From: Flavobacterium filum DSM 17961
GTDB taxonomy: Bacteria; Bacteroidota; Bacteroidia; Flavobacteriales; Flavobacteriaceae
Assembly: GCF_000425465.1 (NCBI RefSeq)
Contig: NZ_AUDM01000013.1
Coordinates: forward strand, 1-64,000
Direction of reading: 5' to 3'
Length of the DNA stretch: 64,000 bases
A program made the translations under genes and the position numbers. Below are positions 11,600-21,068 of this stretch, piece by piece (position 1 is the stretch's first letter; each line of letters begins with the position of its first letter). The notes under the pieces are model-generated. The model was not told the DNA's origin, did not search any database, and saw only the letters and a program-made list of their open reading frames with translations.

Positions 11600-14431
11600 C
11601 TAAAATAATTCTTTTTTTAAGAATTGAGCGGTTAAACTCTTTTTGTTTTTCACAATTTCCTCCGGCGTTCCTTTACAAACAATTTCGCCACCGCCTTTTC
11701 CGCCTTCTAATCCAATATCAATAATATGATCGGCCAATTTTATTACATCCATATTATGTTCAATAACTAGCACGGTATTTCCTTTGTCCACTAGTTTGGT
11801 AATAACTTCCATTAACACACGAATGTCTTCAAAATGCAAACCGGTGGTGGGTTCGTCTAAAATGTAAAAGGTGTTTCCCGTATCTTTTTTTGATAATTCG
11901 GTAGCCAATTTAATCCGTTGGGCTTCGCCACCCGAAAGGGTTGTGCTTTGTTGTCCTAAGGTTATGTAACCCAAACCAACATCTTGAATCGTTTTTACTT
12001 TTCGATAGATTTTTGGAATGTTTTCAAAAAAGTCAACCGCTTCATCCACCGTCATATTCAATACATCCGAAATGGATTTTCCTTTGTAACGAATTTCCAA
12101 TGTTTCTCGATTAAAACGTTTTCCCATACACGTTTCACATTCCACATAAACATCCGGTAAGAAACTCATTTCGATCGTGCGAACACCCGAACCTTCACAA
12201 GTTTCGCATCTTCCGCCGGCCACATTAAAACTGAAACGTCCGGCTTTGTATCCACGTATCATGGCTTCGGGAGTTTGCGTAAACAAACTTCTGATTTCTG
12301 AAAAAACATCGGTATAAGTAGCCGGATTACTTCTTGGTGTTCTTCCAATCGGACTTTGGTCAATGTCAATTACCTTATCAATATGCTCTAATCCTTCAAT
12401 TTTTTTGAACGGTTGTGGCTTTTTCACCGCATTGAAAAAGTGTTCGTTTAGAATAGGATAGAGCGTTTCATTAATCAAAGTCGATTTTCCACTTCCTGAA
12501 ACTCCGGTCACACAAATGAGTTTTCCCAAAGGAAATTCAACAGTCACATTTTTTAAATTATTTCCGGTAGCTCCTGATAATTTCAATACTTTTCCGTTTC
12601 CTTCCCGACGCTTTTTAGGAACTTCAATTTTCATTTTTCCACTCATGTATTGAGCCGTCATGGTGTTTTCTAACAACAATTGTTTTGGCGTTCCTTCACT
12701 AATAATTCTTCCACCAAAACGACCTGCTTTCGGACCTATATCGATGACCCAATCCGCTCGTTCAATCATGTCTTTGTCGTGTTCTACAACCAAAACGGAA
12801 TTGCCAATATCTCGCAAATTTTCTAACGAATTAATCAATCGTTCATTATCGCGTTGGTGTAAACCAATACTCGGTTCATCCAAAATATATAAAACCCCAA
12901 CTAGTTGCGAACCAATTTGTGTTGCCAATCGAATCCGCTGTGCTTCACCACCCGAAAGCGATTTAGAACTTCGGTTCAACGATAAATAATTCAATCCTAC
13001 ATCCAACAAAAATTGCGAACGAGCTTTGATTTCGTTTGTAATTTCAACTGCAATCGCTTTTTGTTTATCTGACAAATTTTCGTCCAAATTTAAAAACCAT
13101 TCATTCAATTCCGAAATATCCATTTGCGACAAATCGGCAATATTTTTTTCATGGATTTTAAAATAAAACGCTTCTTTTTTCAAACGAGAACCTTCACATT
13201 CGGGACAATCAATTTCATCCATAAATTCTTTCGCCCAACGTTTGATGGAAGTTGAACTGCTTTCGTCAAATTGATTTTTGATGAAATTGGAAATCCCTTC
13301 AAACTCAATTTTATATTCTTTGGTAATGCCTAATGTTTTAGATTCGACTGAGAATTTTTCTTTTCCGCCATGCAAAATCATTTCCATTGCCTCTTCCGAA
13401 ATAGTTTCAACGGCATCAGTCAATTTAAAACCATATTTTTCACCAATCGTTTCCAATTGCTTGAAAATCCAATTCGATTTGTATTCACCTAACGGAGCAA
13501 ATCCACCCTGTTTGATACTTATTTTTGGATTGGGAATAATTTTTTTCAAATTAATTTGATTGATGTTTCCCAAACCATTACAACATTCACAAGCTCCTTT
13601 GGGCGAATTGAATGAAAAATTATTCGGTTCCGGATTTGGATACGAAATACCCGAAGTTGGACACATCAATGTTCTACTGAAATAACGCACCTCTTTACTT
13701 TCATGTTCAATCACCATCATCACATCATCGCCGTGATGCATCGCCGTTTTGATGCTTTCAGTTAATCGTTTATCTGTTTCTTCATTGGATTCAATCTGCA
13801 TCCGATCAATTACAATCTCGATATCGTGGGTTTTATACCGATCTATTTTCATACCGGAAACTATGTCCTGAATCTCGCCATCAACCCGAACTTTCACAAA
13901 ACCTTGTTTGCCAATTTGCTGAAATAATTCGGCGTAATGACCTTTACGGGAACGAACAACCGGAGCTAAAATATTGATGCGTTTTCCTTTGAAATTTTCA
14001 ATGATTAAGGCTTTGATTTGCTCATCAGAATAAGAAACCATTTTTTCGCCCGTATTGTAACTATACGCTTCACCGGCTCTGGCAAACAACAAACGTAAGA
14101 AATCATAAATTTCGGTAATGGTTCCAACAGTGGAGCGTGGACTTTTGCTGGTTGTTTTTTGTTCGATGGCAATAACAGGTGAAAGTCCGTCAATCTTATC
14201 CACATCCGGACGTTCTAATCCGCCCAAAAATTGTCGGGCATAAGCCGAAAAAGTTTCGATGTATCTTCGCTGTCCTTCGGCATAAATGGTATCAAAAGCC
14301 AAGGATGACTTTCCCGAACCTGAAAGTCCGGTTATGACCACCAGTTTTTCTCTGGGAATCCGTACGTCAATGTTTTTGAGGTTGTGAGCCCGAGCACCAA
14401 TTATTTCAATCGTTTCGTCTGAATGTTGCAT
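11600..14431 (-). CDS. uvrA: Excinuclease ABC subunit A
   Basis: A 943-residue tandem ABC ATPase that scans DNA for bulky lesions and loads UvrB. Both Walker A motifs are visible ([14 protein letters not shown] near residue 34 and [14 protein letters not shown] near residue 640), both ABC signatures ([12 protein letters not shown] and [12 protein letters not shown]), the second-half zinc finger (CETCEGSG ... CETCMGKRF) and the UvrA hallmark [17 protein letters not shown]. Full length. It starts from its own TAnnTTTG element and is followed by the LOG-family gene. Confidence 0.97.
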   Translation of the reverse strand: MQHSDETIEIIGARAHNLKNIDVRIPREKLVVITGLSGSGKSSLAFDTIYAEGQRRYIETFSAYARQFLGGLERPDVDKIDGLSPVIAIEQKTTSKSPRSTVGTITEIYDFLRLLFARAGEAYSYNTGEKMVSYSDEQIKALIIENFKGKRINILAPVVRSRKGHYAELFQQIGKQGFVKVRVDGEIQDIVSGMKIDRYKTHDIEIVIDRMQIESNEETDKRLTESIKTAMHHGDDVMMVIEHESKEVRYFSRTLMCPTSGISYPNPEPNNFSFNSPKGACECCNGLGNINQINLKKIIPNPKISIKQGGFAPLGEYKSNWIFKQLETIGEKYGFKLTDAVETISEEAMEMILHGGKEKFSVESKTLGITKEYKIEFEGISNFIKNQFDESSSTSIKRWAKEFMDEIDCPECEGSRLKKEAFYFKIHEKNIADLSQMDISELNEWFLNLDENLSDKQKAIAVEITNEIKARSQFLLDVGLNYLSLNRSSKSLSGGEAQRIRLATQIGSQLVGVLYILDEPSIGLHQRDNERLINSLENLRDIGNSVLVVEHDKDMIERADWVIDIGPKAGRFGGRIISEGTPKQLLLENTMTAQYMSGKMKIEVPKKRREGNGKVLKLSGATGNNLKNVTVEFPLGKLICVTGVSGSGKSTLINETLYPILNEHFFNAVKKPQPFKKIEGLEHIDKVIDIDQSPIGRTPRSNPATYTDVFSEIRSLFTQTPEAMIRGYKAGRFSFNVAGGRCETCEGSGVRTIEMSFLPDVYVECETCMGKRFNRETLEIRYKGKSISDVLNMTVDEAVDFFENIPKIYRKVKTIQDVGLGYITLGQQSTTLSGGEAQRIKLATELSKKDTGNTFYILDEPTTGLHFEDIRVLMEVITKLVDKGNTVLVIEHNMDVIKLADHIIDIGLEGGKGGGEIVCKGTPEEIVKNKKSLTAQFLKKELF

Positions 14432-14448
14432 GATTTTTTCGCAAAACG

Positions 14449-14456
14449 CAAAGTTA
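14449..14456 (-). promoter_or_regulatory. -7 promoter element (TAACTTTG) of uvrA
   Basis: On the minus strand TAACTTTG matches TAnnTTTG and ends 18 bases before the uvrA start codon. No clear -33 box or SOS-like site is evident. Confidence 0.5.
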
Positions 14457-14546
14457 CAATTTTAACAGCAAGATTTATATAGACAGATAAGAAGAATTTG
14501 TTAAACAATTTCTATTTTTGAAAAAATTAAATGTTAAACTTGAATT

Positions 14547-15068
14547 ATGAAAATACTAGGAATCGGTTCCAGAATTAAACATGCCGAATACGGATTAGGC
14601 GTAGTAACCAATGTAACTTCCAAACATTATTGGGTAACTTTTATTGAAAATGGATTAGAAACTATCGACGTTGATAGTGAATTTGAAGTTATAGAAGCAT
14701 TGGAAGACGAAGTAGATTCGGTAAGTTTTTATGAAGTGGAAAAAACCTTAAAAAATCTATTGCAAAAATGGTCAGATGTTTCCCAAATTGTGCCGATAGC
14801 GGATAAATGGAAAGGTGGAAAACTCATTTTAGAACCGGGAACCGCAACGCAAAATAAAGAAGTGCCAATCGATACGTTCTTTCATAAAATCATCATGGTT
14901 CGTGACCGTTTAAGAGTAATGGAACAAAAAATTAACGCTAGTAATTTAGATGAAGCCGAAAAAATTGATTTGCAACAATATATTACACGAATTTACGGAA
15001 GCTTAACCACATTTAATGTATTGTTCAAAAGTACGAATGATTATTTTGTGGGAGAGAAAACAAAGTAG
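14547..15068 (+). CDS. Conserved protein of unknown function with an N-terminal SH3/Tudor-like segment
   Basis: A 173-residue soluble protein. Residues 1-50 (IGSRIKHAEYGLGVVTNV ... YWVTFIENGLETIDVDSEFEVIE) resemble the small beta-barrel with the pattern G-x-(R/V)-(I/V)-x-H-x-x-(Y/F)-G-x-G found at the C terminus of UvrD/PcrA helicases. The rest is helical and charged, with no catalytic motif I recognise. A TATTTTTG element at 14513-14520 is a possible promoter. It is transcribed away from uvrA and ends at a long inverted repeat facing the Fic gene. The helicase-tail similarity is a pattern impression only. Confidence 0.7.
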   Translation: MKILGIGSRIKHAEYGLGVVTNVTSKHYWVTFIENGLETIDVDSEFEVIEALEDEVDSVSFYEVEKTLKNLLQKWSDVSQIVPIADKWKGGKLILEPGTATQNKEVPIDTFFHKIIMVRDRLRVMEQKINASNLDEAEKIDLQQYITRIYGSLTTFNVLFKSTNDYFVGEKTK

Positions 15069-15072
15069 AGTT

Positions 15073-15133
15073 CAGTAATCAGTTTTTAGTGTTCAGTTTA
15101 TAATGCTAACTGAATACTAAAAACTGAATACTG
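15073..15133. repeat. 26-base imperfect inverted repeat built from 7-base units
   Basis: The arms 15073-15098 and 15108-15133 are complementary over 26 bases with two mismatches and a 9-base loop. Within each arm the sequence has a 7-base period of the form YAGTNNT on the left and NACTGNA-like on the right. It lies between two convergent genes and could act as a two-way transcription end. It is one of several periodic arrays in this window. Confidence 0.8.
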
Positions 15134-15137
15134 CCAA

Positions 15138-16094
15138 CTATCTCATCCTTTTCCTATTCGCCATATATTCTTCAATGGCTTTCTTGGTTGTAAACCAATT
15201 TCTACCTTCTTTGTGAGCATCAATTTTTCCTTGACGTGCTAACAAACTGATGTATTCCTGACCGTAAGGCAATTCATTAGGTTCACTGACAATATTGGAA
15301 ATTTTCTGAAAATCATAATCATTATCGGGTAAGGAACTAAAGTAAATATTCAACGTTCTTTCCAAAGCCTGACTCATCAATAATATCAATTTTTGATAAT
15401 TGCCTGAATTGGCTTGATTGAGTGCTTCATAATATTTTTTTCTATCATTTTTTAAAATAATAGCAGGCGGAAATCCTTTTCGCATCAACAATAAATTCAT
15501 GGCTAAACGAACGGTTCTTCCGTTTCCATCAAAAAAAGGATGAATCCAGACTAACTTATGATGAAAAACAGTTGCCAGTTCAATATCATTCAAATCTAGT
15601 GGGTTTGAATTGACAAAATCAATCAACTCATCCAATAAATCAGAAACTTTATTGGCATTTGGCGGAACAAAATTGGCTCCGGTAATTCGCACACCACCAT
15701 TTCTGATTCGTCCGGCAAATTCATCTTCAATCATTCGCAAAACCAATTCATGCAATGATAAAATATCAATACTTCGTAAAGTATAATTTTCATTCACTAT
15801 GGAATACAAATATTCAATCGCTTTTTCATGGTTTTTGGCTTCAAAATGTTCCCGAAGTGATTTTCCTTTTACGGTTATTCCTTCTTGTAAAACCATTTGC
15901 GTTTCCCTAAGAGTTAACGTGTTTCCTTCAATACTGTTGGAATTATACGTCCATTCGATGGTTAACGATTCTTTGATTTTTTGTAAAGCAATAGAAGGCA
16001 ATGGTCTGCTTTGTTGTAAAACAGCCAATTTATCATACAATCGTTCAAATGTCGATTGAAATTCGGGTCGGTATGATGTATCAATATTCCACAT
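15138..16094 (-). CDS. Fic family protein (probable AMP transferase)
   Basis: A 318-residue Fic protein. The catalytic motif is complete: HPFFDGNGRTVR. Upstream is SNSIEGNTLT, matching the (S/T)xxxE(G/N) inhibitory helix of class II Fic enzymes, which keeps the enzyme autoinhibited. The C-terminal segment EGRNWFTTKKAIEEYM looks like a helix-turn-helix of the MerR/excisionase type. I choose the ATG at 16094 over a TTG 18 bases upstream because a TATCTTTG promoter element (16102-16109) would otherwise lie inside the reading frame. Fic enzymes transfer AMP from ATP to target proteins; the target here is unknown. Confidence 0.92.
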   Translation of the reverse strand: MWNIDTSYRPEFQSTFERLYDKLAVLQQSRPLPSIALQKIKESLTIEWTYNSNSIEGNTLTLRETQMVLQEGITVKGKSLREHFEAKNHEKAIEYLYSIVNENYTLRSIDILSLHELVLRMIEDEFAGRIRNGGVRITGANFVPPNANKVSDLLDELIDFVNSNPLDLNDIELATVFHHKLVWIHPFFDGNGRTVRLAMNLLLMRKGFPPAIILKNDRKKYYEALNQANSGNYQKLILLMSQALERTLNIYFSSLPDNDYDFQKISNIVSEPNELPYGQEYISLLARQGKIDAHKEGRNWFTTKKAIEEYMANRKRMR

Positions 16095-16101
16095 AATAGA
16101 A

Positions 16102-16109
16102 CAAAGATA
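16102..16109 (-). promoter_or_regulatory. -7 promoter element (TATCTTTG) of the Fic gene
   Basis: Matches TAnnTTTG on the minus strand, ending 8 bases before the chosen ATG, and so decides between the two possible starts. Confidence 0.6.
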
Positions 16110-16155
16110 CAATTATCGTTTGGATATAAAAAATATTCTATCCGATATTAAGAAA

Positions 16156-17970
16156 TTATTCGATAATCATATTTTTCAATCGAACACGATAAGCTTCTAA
16201 AATTGAGGATTTTGATAACAATCCAATAACTTGATTGTTTTTTAAAACCGGAAGAAATTCTTCCTGCGATCGATCAAATTTTTCCATGATGGTATCCATC
16301 GTTTCATCATAATTGATTTGCTCTTTTGGCGGACGCATGATATCCTGAAGTGGTGTGAATTTTACTTTATAACTATTGAATAAATAGGGTCTAATTTCTT
16401 CAAAATTGACAATACCAATCAATTCATTAGTATCATTTATAATTGGAAAAACAGATTGATTGTAATTCGATACTTTCTGAACCAATTCTTCTAATGAATT
16501 GGATAATTTCAATGTTTGAATATCCATCCTGATTAAATTGGATGGCGTAATTCCGGAGAGGATATTTCGATCTCTGTCTTCGGTAAATACATCTCCTTTG
16601 GCAGCCAAATTTTTTATATCAAATGAATACGGTTCATAGCGTTTAGAAATAGCAAAGCTAATAGAAGAAACCACCATTAGTGGGACCATCAAACTATAAC
16701 CACTCGTAATTTCTGCAATTAGGAAAATAGCAGTAAGCGGAGCATGAAACAAACCACTTAAAATACCAGCCATTCCAACCAAAGTAAAATTACTTACCGG
16801 AAGTTTAAACCCAATTTGATTGAAAAATGTGGCCACAACAAAACCCAAATACGAACCCACAAATAGGGAAGGAGCAAAGTTGCCTCCGTTTCCACCACTT
16901 CCAATGGTAATACTCGTGGCATATACTTTTATGAGCATAGTAGCTCCCACAAAAAGGAGTAAAATCCAACTGTTTTCTTTGAAATGTTGCAAAACAGTAT
17001 TGTCTAATATTTGTTGTGGATTGGTGTTGGCTAATATTTTGATACTTTCATATCCTTCACCAAATAAAGTGGGAAAAAAGAAAATGAGTATCGCCAAAAG
17101 GAAAGCACCAAATAAAGCTTTACGGATGGGTTTTATTTTTAACTTTTCAAAATAATGTTCAATTTTACGAAAAGTACGAGCATAATTTATCGATACAAAT
17201 CCGGCAAAAACACCCAATAAAACATAAAAAGGTAAGTTGTGATAGTCAAAACTCAATTGTTTACTGAATGAAAATAAGATTTCATCTTTCAACAAAATTG
17301 TGGATACAATCGCACCTGTTGCTGAGGAAATCATAATGGGAATAAAAGCAGTGATGCTCACATCCATTAAAACCACTTCAATGGCAAAAAGCACTCCGGC
17401 AATGGGAGCGTTAAAAGCAGCAGCAATTCCGGCAGCCACTCCACACGCCAAAAGCAGCGTTCTGTCTTTGTAACTTAATCGATAATTTTGAGCAAAATTA
17501 CTGCCAAATGCCGCACCGGTTATGGTAATAGGTGACTCTAATCCGGCCGATCCACCCATACCAACGGTAAGCGAACTCGTAACTATTTGTGCATACATTT
17601 GCTTTTTGGGCATGATTCCCGATTTTTTAGCCACCGCATACATGATTTGCGAAGTCCCTTTTTCAATAGAACCATCTAACACTTTTTTAACTACAATTGC
17701 AGTAAGAACAATTCCAATGATTGGTAGTGTACTATTACTGTAGGGCAAATGCAAAATCGAATCGATGTATTGAGCAAAAATATAGACCCAGTGGGCAAAT
17801 GTTTTCAATACAATTACAGCAATTGCGGCTGAAACTCCCACTAAAAAACAAGCCAAATAAATAAATTGTCGAGGAGTAAGAAATGATTTTAAGTAAAAAA
17901 TAAATACTTCCAGTCTTCTGAAATTTTTTCTGAAGAAGTTTTTGAAAGGCGATTTTTTATGGTTTGTCAT
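16156..17970 (-). CDS. ClC-type chloride channel/antiporter with CBS domains
   Basis: A 604-residue membrane protein. The ClC core (about residues 30-430) has many transmembrane helices and the motifs GMGGSAGLESPITITG, where the Glu matches the gating glutamate of the GREGP motif, and GSGGNGGNFAPSLFVG. A CBS pair follows (about residues 470-600; segments GIVNFEEIRPYLFN and DIMRPPKEQINYDETMD), which in relatives senses adenine nucleotides. Whether it is a channel or a proton-coupled exchanger cannot be told from sequence by eye. It reads alone from a TACATTTG element just upstream. Confidence 0.93.
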   Translation of the reverse strand: MTNHKKSPFKNFFRKNFRRLEVFIFYLKSFLTPRQFIYLACFLVGVSAAIAVIVLKTFAHWVYIFAQYIDSILHLPYSNSTLPIIGIVLTAIVVKKVLDGSIEKGTSQIMYAVAKKSGIMPKKQMYAQIVTSSLTVGMGGSAGLESPITITGAAFGSNFAQNYRLSYKDRTLLLACGVAAGIAAAFNAPIAGVLFAIEVVLMDVSITAFIPIMISSATGAIVSTILLKDEILFSFSKQLSFDYHNLPFYVLLGVFAGFVSINYARTFRKIEHYFEKLKIKPIRKALFGAFLLAILIFFFPTLFGEGYESIKILANTNPQQILDNTVLQHFKENSWILLLFVGATMLIKVYATSITIGSGGNGGNFAPSLFVGSYLGFVVATFFNQIGFKLPVSNFTLVGMAGILSGLFHAPLTAIFLIAEITSGYSLMVPLMVVSSISFAISKRYEPYSFDIKNLAAKGDVFTEDRDRNILSGITPSNLIRMDIQTLKLSNSLEELVQKVSNYNQSVFPIINDTNELIGIVNFEEIRPYLFNSYKVKFTPLQDIMRPPKEQINYDETMDTIMEKFDRSQEEFLPVLKNNQVIGLLSKSSILEAYRVRLKNMIIE

Positions 17971-17987
17971 TTGTCAATAATGAATTA

Positions 17988-17995
17988 CAAATGTA
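17988..17995 (-). promoter_or_regulatory. -7 promoter element (TACATTTG) of the ClC gene
   Basis: Minus-strand match to TAnnTTTG, 18 bases before the start codon. Confidence 0.5.
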
Positions 17996-18000
17996 AATAA

Positions 18001-18678
18001 TTATGTCCATTTTTGTAGGTTTCGAATAGCTTCCTTTCTACTTAATGGTTTTAAATTCGTGCTATTTACGTAAATCGTAACGCCAATTGAGTTATACCTA
18101 CTGTAATCTCTAAGAGCCCATCCAATGGCTTTTTGAATAAAAAATTCATTTGAATGTTTATGTTTTTCACATTCTGATTTCAACAATTCAAAATCAGTTT
18201 TCTTTTTATAATTCAATTGAAATAAAATGGCACTTCTGTTCAGCCACAAATTTTCTGAATTAGAAAATCGCTCAATAACTTTAAATGTTTGTTCCGGAAA
18301 TTTTAAAAGATAATTTCCCAAAAGGTATTTTGCCAATAAATCAACACTATCCCACCAAGAATGGGTTGTGAGCCATTTTTCAATTAATAAATCGTCTTCT
18401 TTTTTATACTGTCTTTTTATTTCTTGAATCAAGATTTCCATTCCACAATAATGAAATTCGCGTTCTTTTTTATTGAAAAGAGACCAACATATTGACCTAA
18501 AATCAGATTTTATTTCTGGATGGTTTTTTTTCCATAAATGTTTTAAAATTGCTCTTCTGTTCTCAGTTTTTATTCCCAAAAATGTAAAATTATTTTTCAT
18601 ATACGCTTCCATTTTAGTTGCGTTTTCTGCATTGTAATGAACAAATAATTCCTTTTCAAGTTCTTGAATAAAATTCAT
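18001..18678 (-). CDS. DNA alkylation repair protein (AlkD-like)
   Basis: A 225-residue all-helical protein of the HEAT-like AlkD family of DNA glycosylases that remove N3- and N7-alkylated purines. The segment THSWWDSVDLLAKYLLG carries the tryptophan and aspartate expected at the active site, and FIQKAIGWALRDYSR near the C terminus is also typical. It lies 9 bases downstream of the gamma-glutamyltransferase gene on the same strand and is probably the last gene of a three-gene run (acpH-like, ggt, alkD-like). Confidence 0.9.
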   Translation of the reverse strand: MNFIQELEKELFVHYNAENATKMEAYMKNNFTFLGIKTENRRAILKHLWKKNHPEIKSDFRSICWSLFNKKEREFHYCGMEILIQEIKRQYKKEDDLLIEKWLTTHSWWDSVDLLAKYLLGNYLLKFPEQTFKVIERFSNSENLWLNRSAILFQLNYKKKTDFELLKSECEKHKHSNEFFIQKAIGWALRDYSRYNSIGVTIYVNSTNLKPLSRKEAIRNLQKWT

Positions 18679-18687
18679 TATATTAAT

Positions 18688-20370
18688 TTAAAATCCAACC
18701 GCATTATCATCGCCTCTTTTGTCTGCTCCACCTTCATATTTTCCATCAGGCAGCACTAAAATAGCGTCCACTTTTCCGAGAATTGGTGTGGCTTTTTCGT
18801 TGATTAGATATTTTTTCATTTTTAACGATTCTAACAAATCAGATGAAAAGCAATTGGGTTCAAAAATGACTTCATCAGGCAACCATTGGTGATGAAAACG
18901 AGGAGCGTTTACGGCTTCTTGCATACTCATATTGAATTCGGCCACATTTAAAAACGTCTGCAAAACCGAAGTGATAATGGTTGAACCACCTGGAGTTCCC
19001 AAAATCATAAAAAGCTTTCCTTCTTTTTCCACAATTGTAGGTGTCATCGAACTCAACATTCTTTTTTGAGGAGCAATACTATTGGCTTCAGAACCCGTTA
19101 GTCCAAACATATTAGGTTCACCGGGTTTTGCTGAGAAATCATCCATTTCATTGTTTAAAAAGAATCCTAATTCGTCACAATATAATTTTGAACCATAGGC
19201 ATCATTAATAGTGGTAGTAGCAGAAACAGCATTCCCAAATTGATCTACAATTGAATAATGAGTTGTTTCCGTACTTTCGGAAAATTGAACGTTTCCATGT
19301 GAAATTTCATTAGATTTGGTAGCTTCTTCAAACGAAAAAGTTGACATTCTGTTTTTTAGATAAGCATCATCCAAAAGTTCTTTACTCGGAATTTTTACAA
19401 AATCAGGGTCGCCCAAATAATGATTTCTGTCGGCGTAAGCTCTTCGTTCCGCTTCCACCAAAAGTTGAATATATTTTTCTGAATGATGTTCCATTTTATC
19501 GACTTCATAGGGTTCAATCATTTTTAAAATTTGACCTAAGGTAATTCCGCCACTGCTGGGTGGAGCCATTGAAATGAGTTTATAATCTTTATATTGAAAG
19601 GTAATAGGGTTTCGCCAAATCGCTTCGTACTTTTCTAAATCTTCAAGTGTAATTATTCCACCTTTCGATTGAATATAATTGACTAAAGTTTTTGCTGTTT
19701 CGCCTTTGTAAAATTCATCTCGACCGTTTTTGGCAATTTGTTCCAACGTATTGGCTAAAGCAAAATAACGAATCGTATCTTTTTCTTTAAAAACTTTGGC
19801 AAACAGTGTTTTATCTCCATTTGCTTTAACAATAGCTTCACGATATTTGTGTAATCGTTCTTCTTGTTTTTGGGTTACTACAACTCCTTTTCGGGCTAAT
19901 TCAATAACCGGTTTTAAAATGGTCTTTATTGGTAATGTTCCAAATTTTTCATGTACAGCAAAAACGCCGGCAATCGTTCCGGGTACTCCAACACTTTTAG
20001 CAGATTCGGTGCTTAAACCTTTAATTACATTTCCGTTTTCATCCAAAAACATAGTTGAAATAGCGGCCAATGGAGCTTTTTCACGGTAATCTAAACTTCC
20101 AACTTTACCATTATTTTTTCGATACACCATAAATCCGCCACCGCCAATATTTCCGGCATAGGGATAGGCTACAGCCAAAGCTAATTCGGTGGCAATCATC
20201 GCATCAAAAGCATTACCACCTTGTTTCATAATTTCTATTCCAATTTGAGAAGCTTCCTCTCGGGCAGAAACCACCATGGCTTTTTCGGCAACTAATCCGG
20301 TTGGAGTAATGGTTTGCTCCGTTTTGCATCCCATCAAAATCAATAAAAATAGAAATGAAATATTTCTCAT
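18688..20370 (-). CDS. ggt: Gamma-glutamyltransferase (lipoprotein form)
   Basis: I use the ATG at 20370, which overlaps the stop of the preceding gene (ATGA) and directly begins a lipoprotein signal (MRNISFLFLLILMGC). The 560-residue precursor hydrolyses or transfers the gamma-glutamyl group of glutathione in the periplasm. GGT hallmarks are GGNAFDAMIATELALAV, GGGGFMVYR, the autoprocessing site before the catalytic threonine in STETTHYSIVD, and the C-terminal GTPGGSTI. Both subunits of the self-cleaving precursor are present. Confidence 0.95.
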   Translation of the reverse strand: MRNISFLFLLILMGCKTEQTITPTGLVAEKAMVVSAREEASQIGIEIMKQGGNAFDAMIATELALAVAYPYAGNIGGGGFMVYRKNNGKVGSLDYREKAPLAAISTMFLDENGNVIKGLSTESAKSVGVPGTIAGVFAVHEKFGTLPIKTILKPVIELARKGVVVTQKQEERLHKYREAIVKANGDKTLFAKVFKEKDTIRYFALANTLEQIAKNGRDEFYKGETAKTLVNYIQSKGGIITLEDLEKYEAIWRNPITFQYKDYKLISMAPPSSGGITLGQILKMIEPYEVDKMEHHSEKYIQLLVEAERRAYADRNHYLGDPDFVKIPSKELLDDAYLKNRMSTFSFEEATKSNEISHGNVQFSESTETTHYSIVDQFGNAVSATTTINDAYGSKLYCDELGFFLNNEMDDFSAKPGEPNMFGLTGSEANSIAPQKRMLSSMTPTIVEKEGKLFMILGTPGGSTIITSVLQTFLNVAEFNMSMQEAVNAPRFHHQWLPDEVIFEPNCFSSDLLESLKMKKYLINEKATPILGKVDAILVLPDGKYEGGADKRGDDNAVGF

Positions 20371-20951
20371 AAAGTAGCTAGTTTTTCTTGGCAATGGATT
20401 TGTAATTCTTCAAAAAAAGTAGTGAATTCTTCTTCAAAATCGATATAAAATTCTTTTAACTCATTGATAGATAGATGCATATCAACTCGGTTTTTAGTGC
20501 GATGATCCATTTGAAACAAAATCATCGATAATCCTTCAATGGAAGCATAACTCACCAACCAATTTCGGGCAATCATGTAAGGCATCATTCCTTTGGTTTT
20601 ATCAGTTAAGATGTCATAATGATTTCGCAAATTTTCATAAAAATCATTCGCCACTTTTTCTAAAGATTCATTAGCATAATTGTTCCAATTCTTAGCCAAA
20701 AAATGATCATAAAAAATGTCAATAATTACACCGGAATAATGTCCGTATTTTTCGTGCAAACGGTGTTTACTTTTTCTAAATATATGATGAGCATCGGTAA
20801 AGGTATCAATTGCTCTATGCAAAATGATTCCTTTCTGAACTTCAGATGGATAATTCAAATAATCGTGACCACGAATGCCATCGGCCATAAAGTTGCCAAT
20901 TTGAATCAATTCATTATCACCGGAAAGAAAAATGTGAGCTAAAAAATTCAT
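20367..20951 (-). CDS. ACP phosphodiesterase-like protein (DUF479/AcpH)
   Basis: A 194-residue protein beginning MNFLAHIFLSGDNELIQIGNFMADGIRG, the standard N terminus of AcpH-type acyl carrier protein phosphodiesterases; HRAIDTFTDAHHIFRKSKHRL is the second conserved block with the metal-binding His/Asp residues. The enzyme removes phosphopantetheine from ACP. I reject a start 63 bases upstream because the extra residues are unlike the family and the family N terminus is exact here. The stop overlaps the ggt start by 4 bases. Confidence 0.88.
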   Translation of the reverse strand: MNFLAHIFLSGDNELIQIGNFMADGIRGHDYLNYPSEVQKGIILHRAIDTFTDAHHIFRKSKHRLHEKYGHYSGVIIDIFYDHFLAKNWNNYANESLEKVANDFYENLRNHYDILTDKTKGMMPYMIARNWLVSYASIEGLSMILFQMDHRTKNRVDMHLSINELKEFYIDFEEEFTTFFEELQIHCQEKLATL

Positions 20952-21019
20952 TTGTCTAAAGTAGGAATTAATTCTTAAAAAATTGAATTTTAAATCACAT
21001 TTACACCATTTCAATTCTT

Positions 21020-21027
21020 TATCTTTG
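21020..21027 (+). promoter_or_regulatory. -7 promoter element (TATCTTTG) of glmM
   Basis: Matches TAnnTTTG, 41 bases before the glmM start codon. Confidence 0.55.
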
Positions 21028-21068
21028 TCCTGTTTTGAATTAAAAAGTATTAAAAAAAGATATATTCT

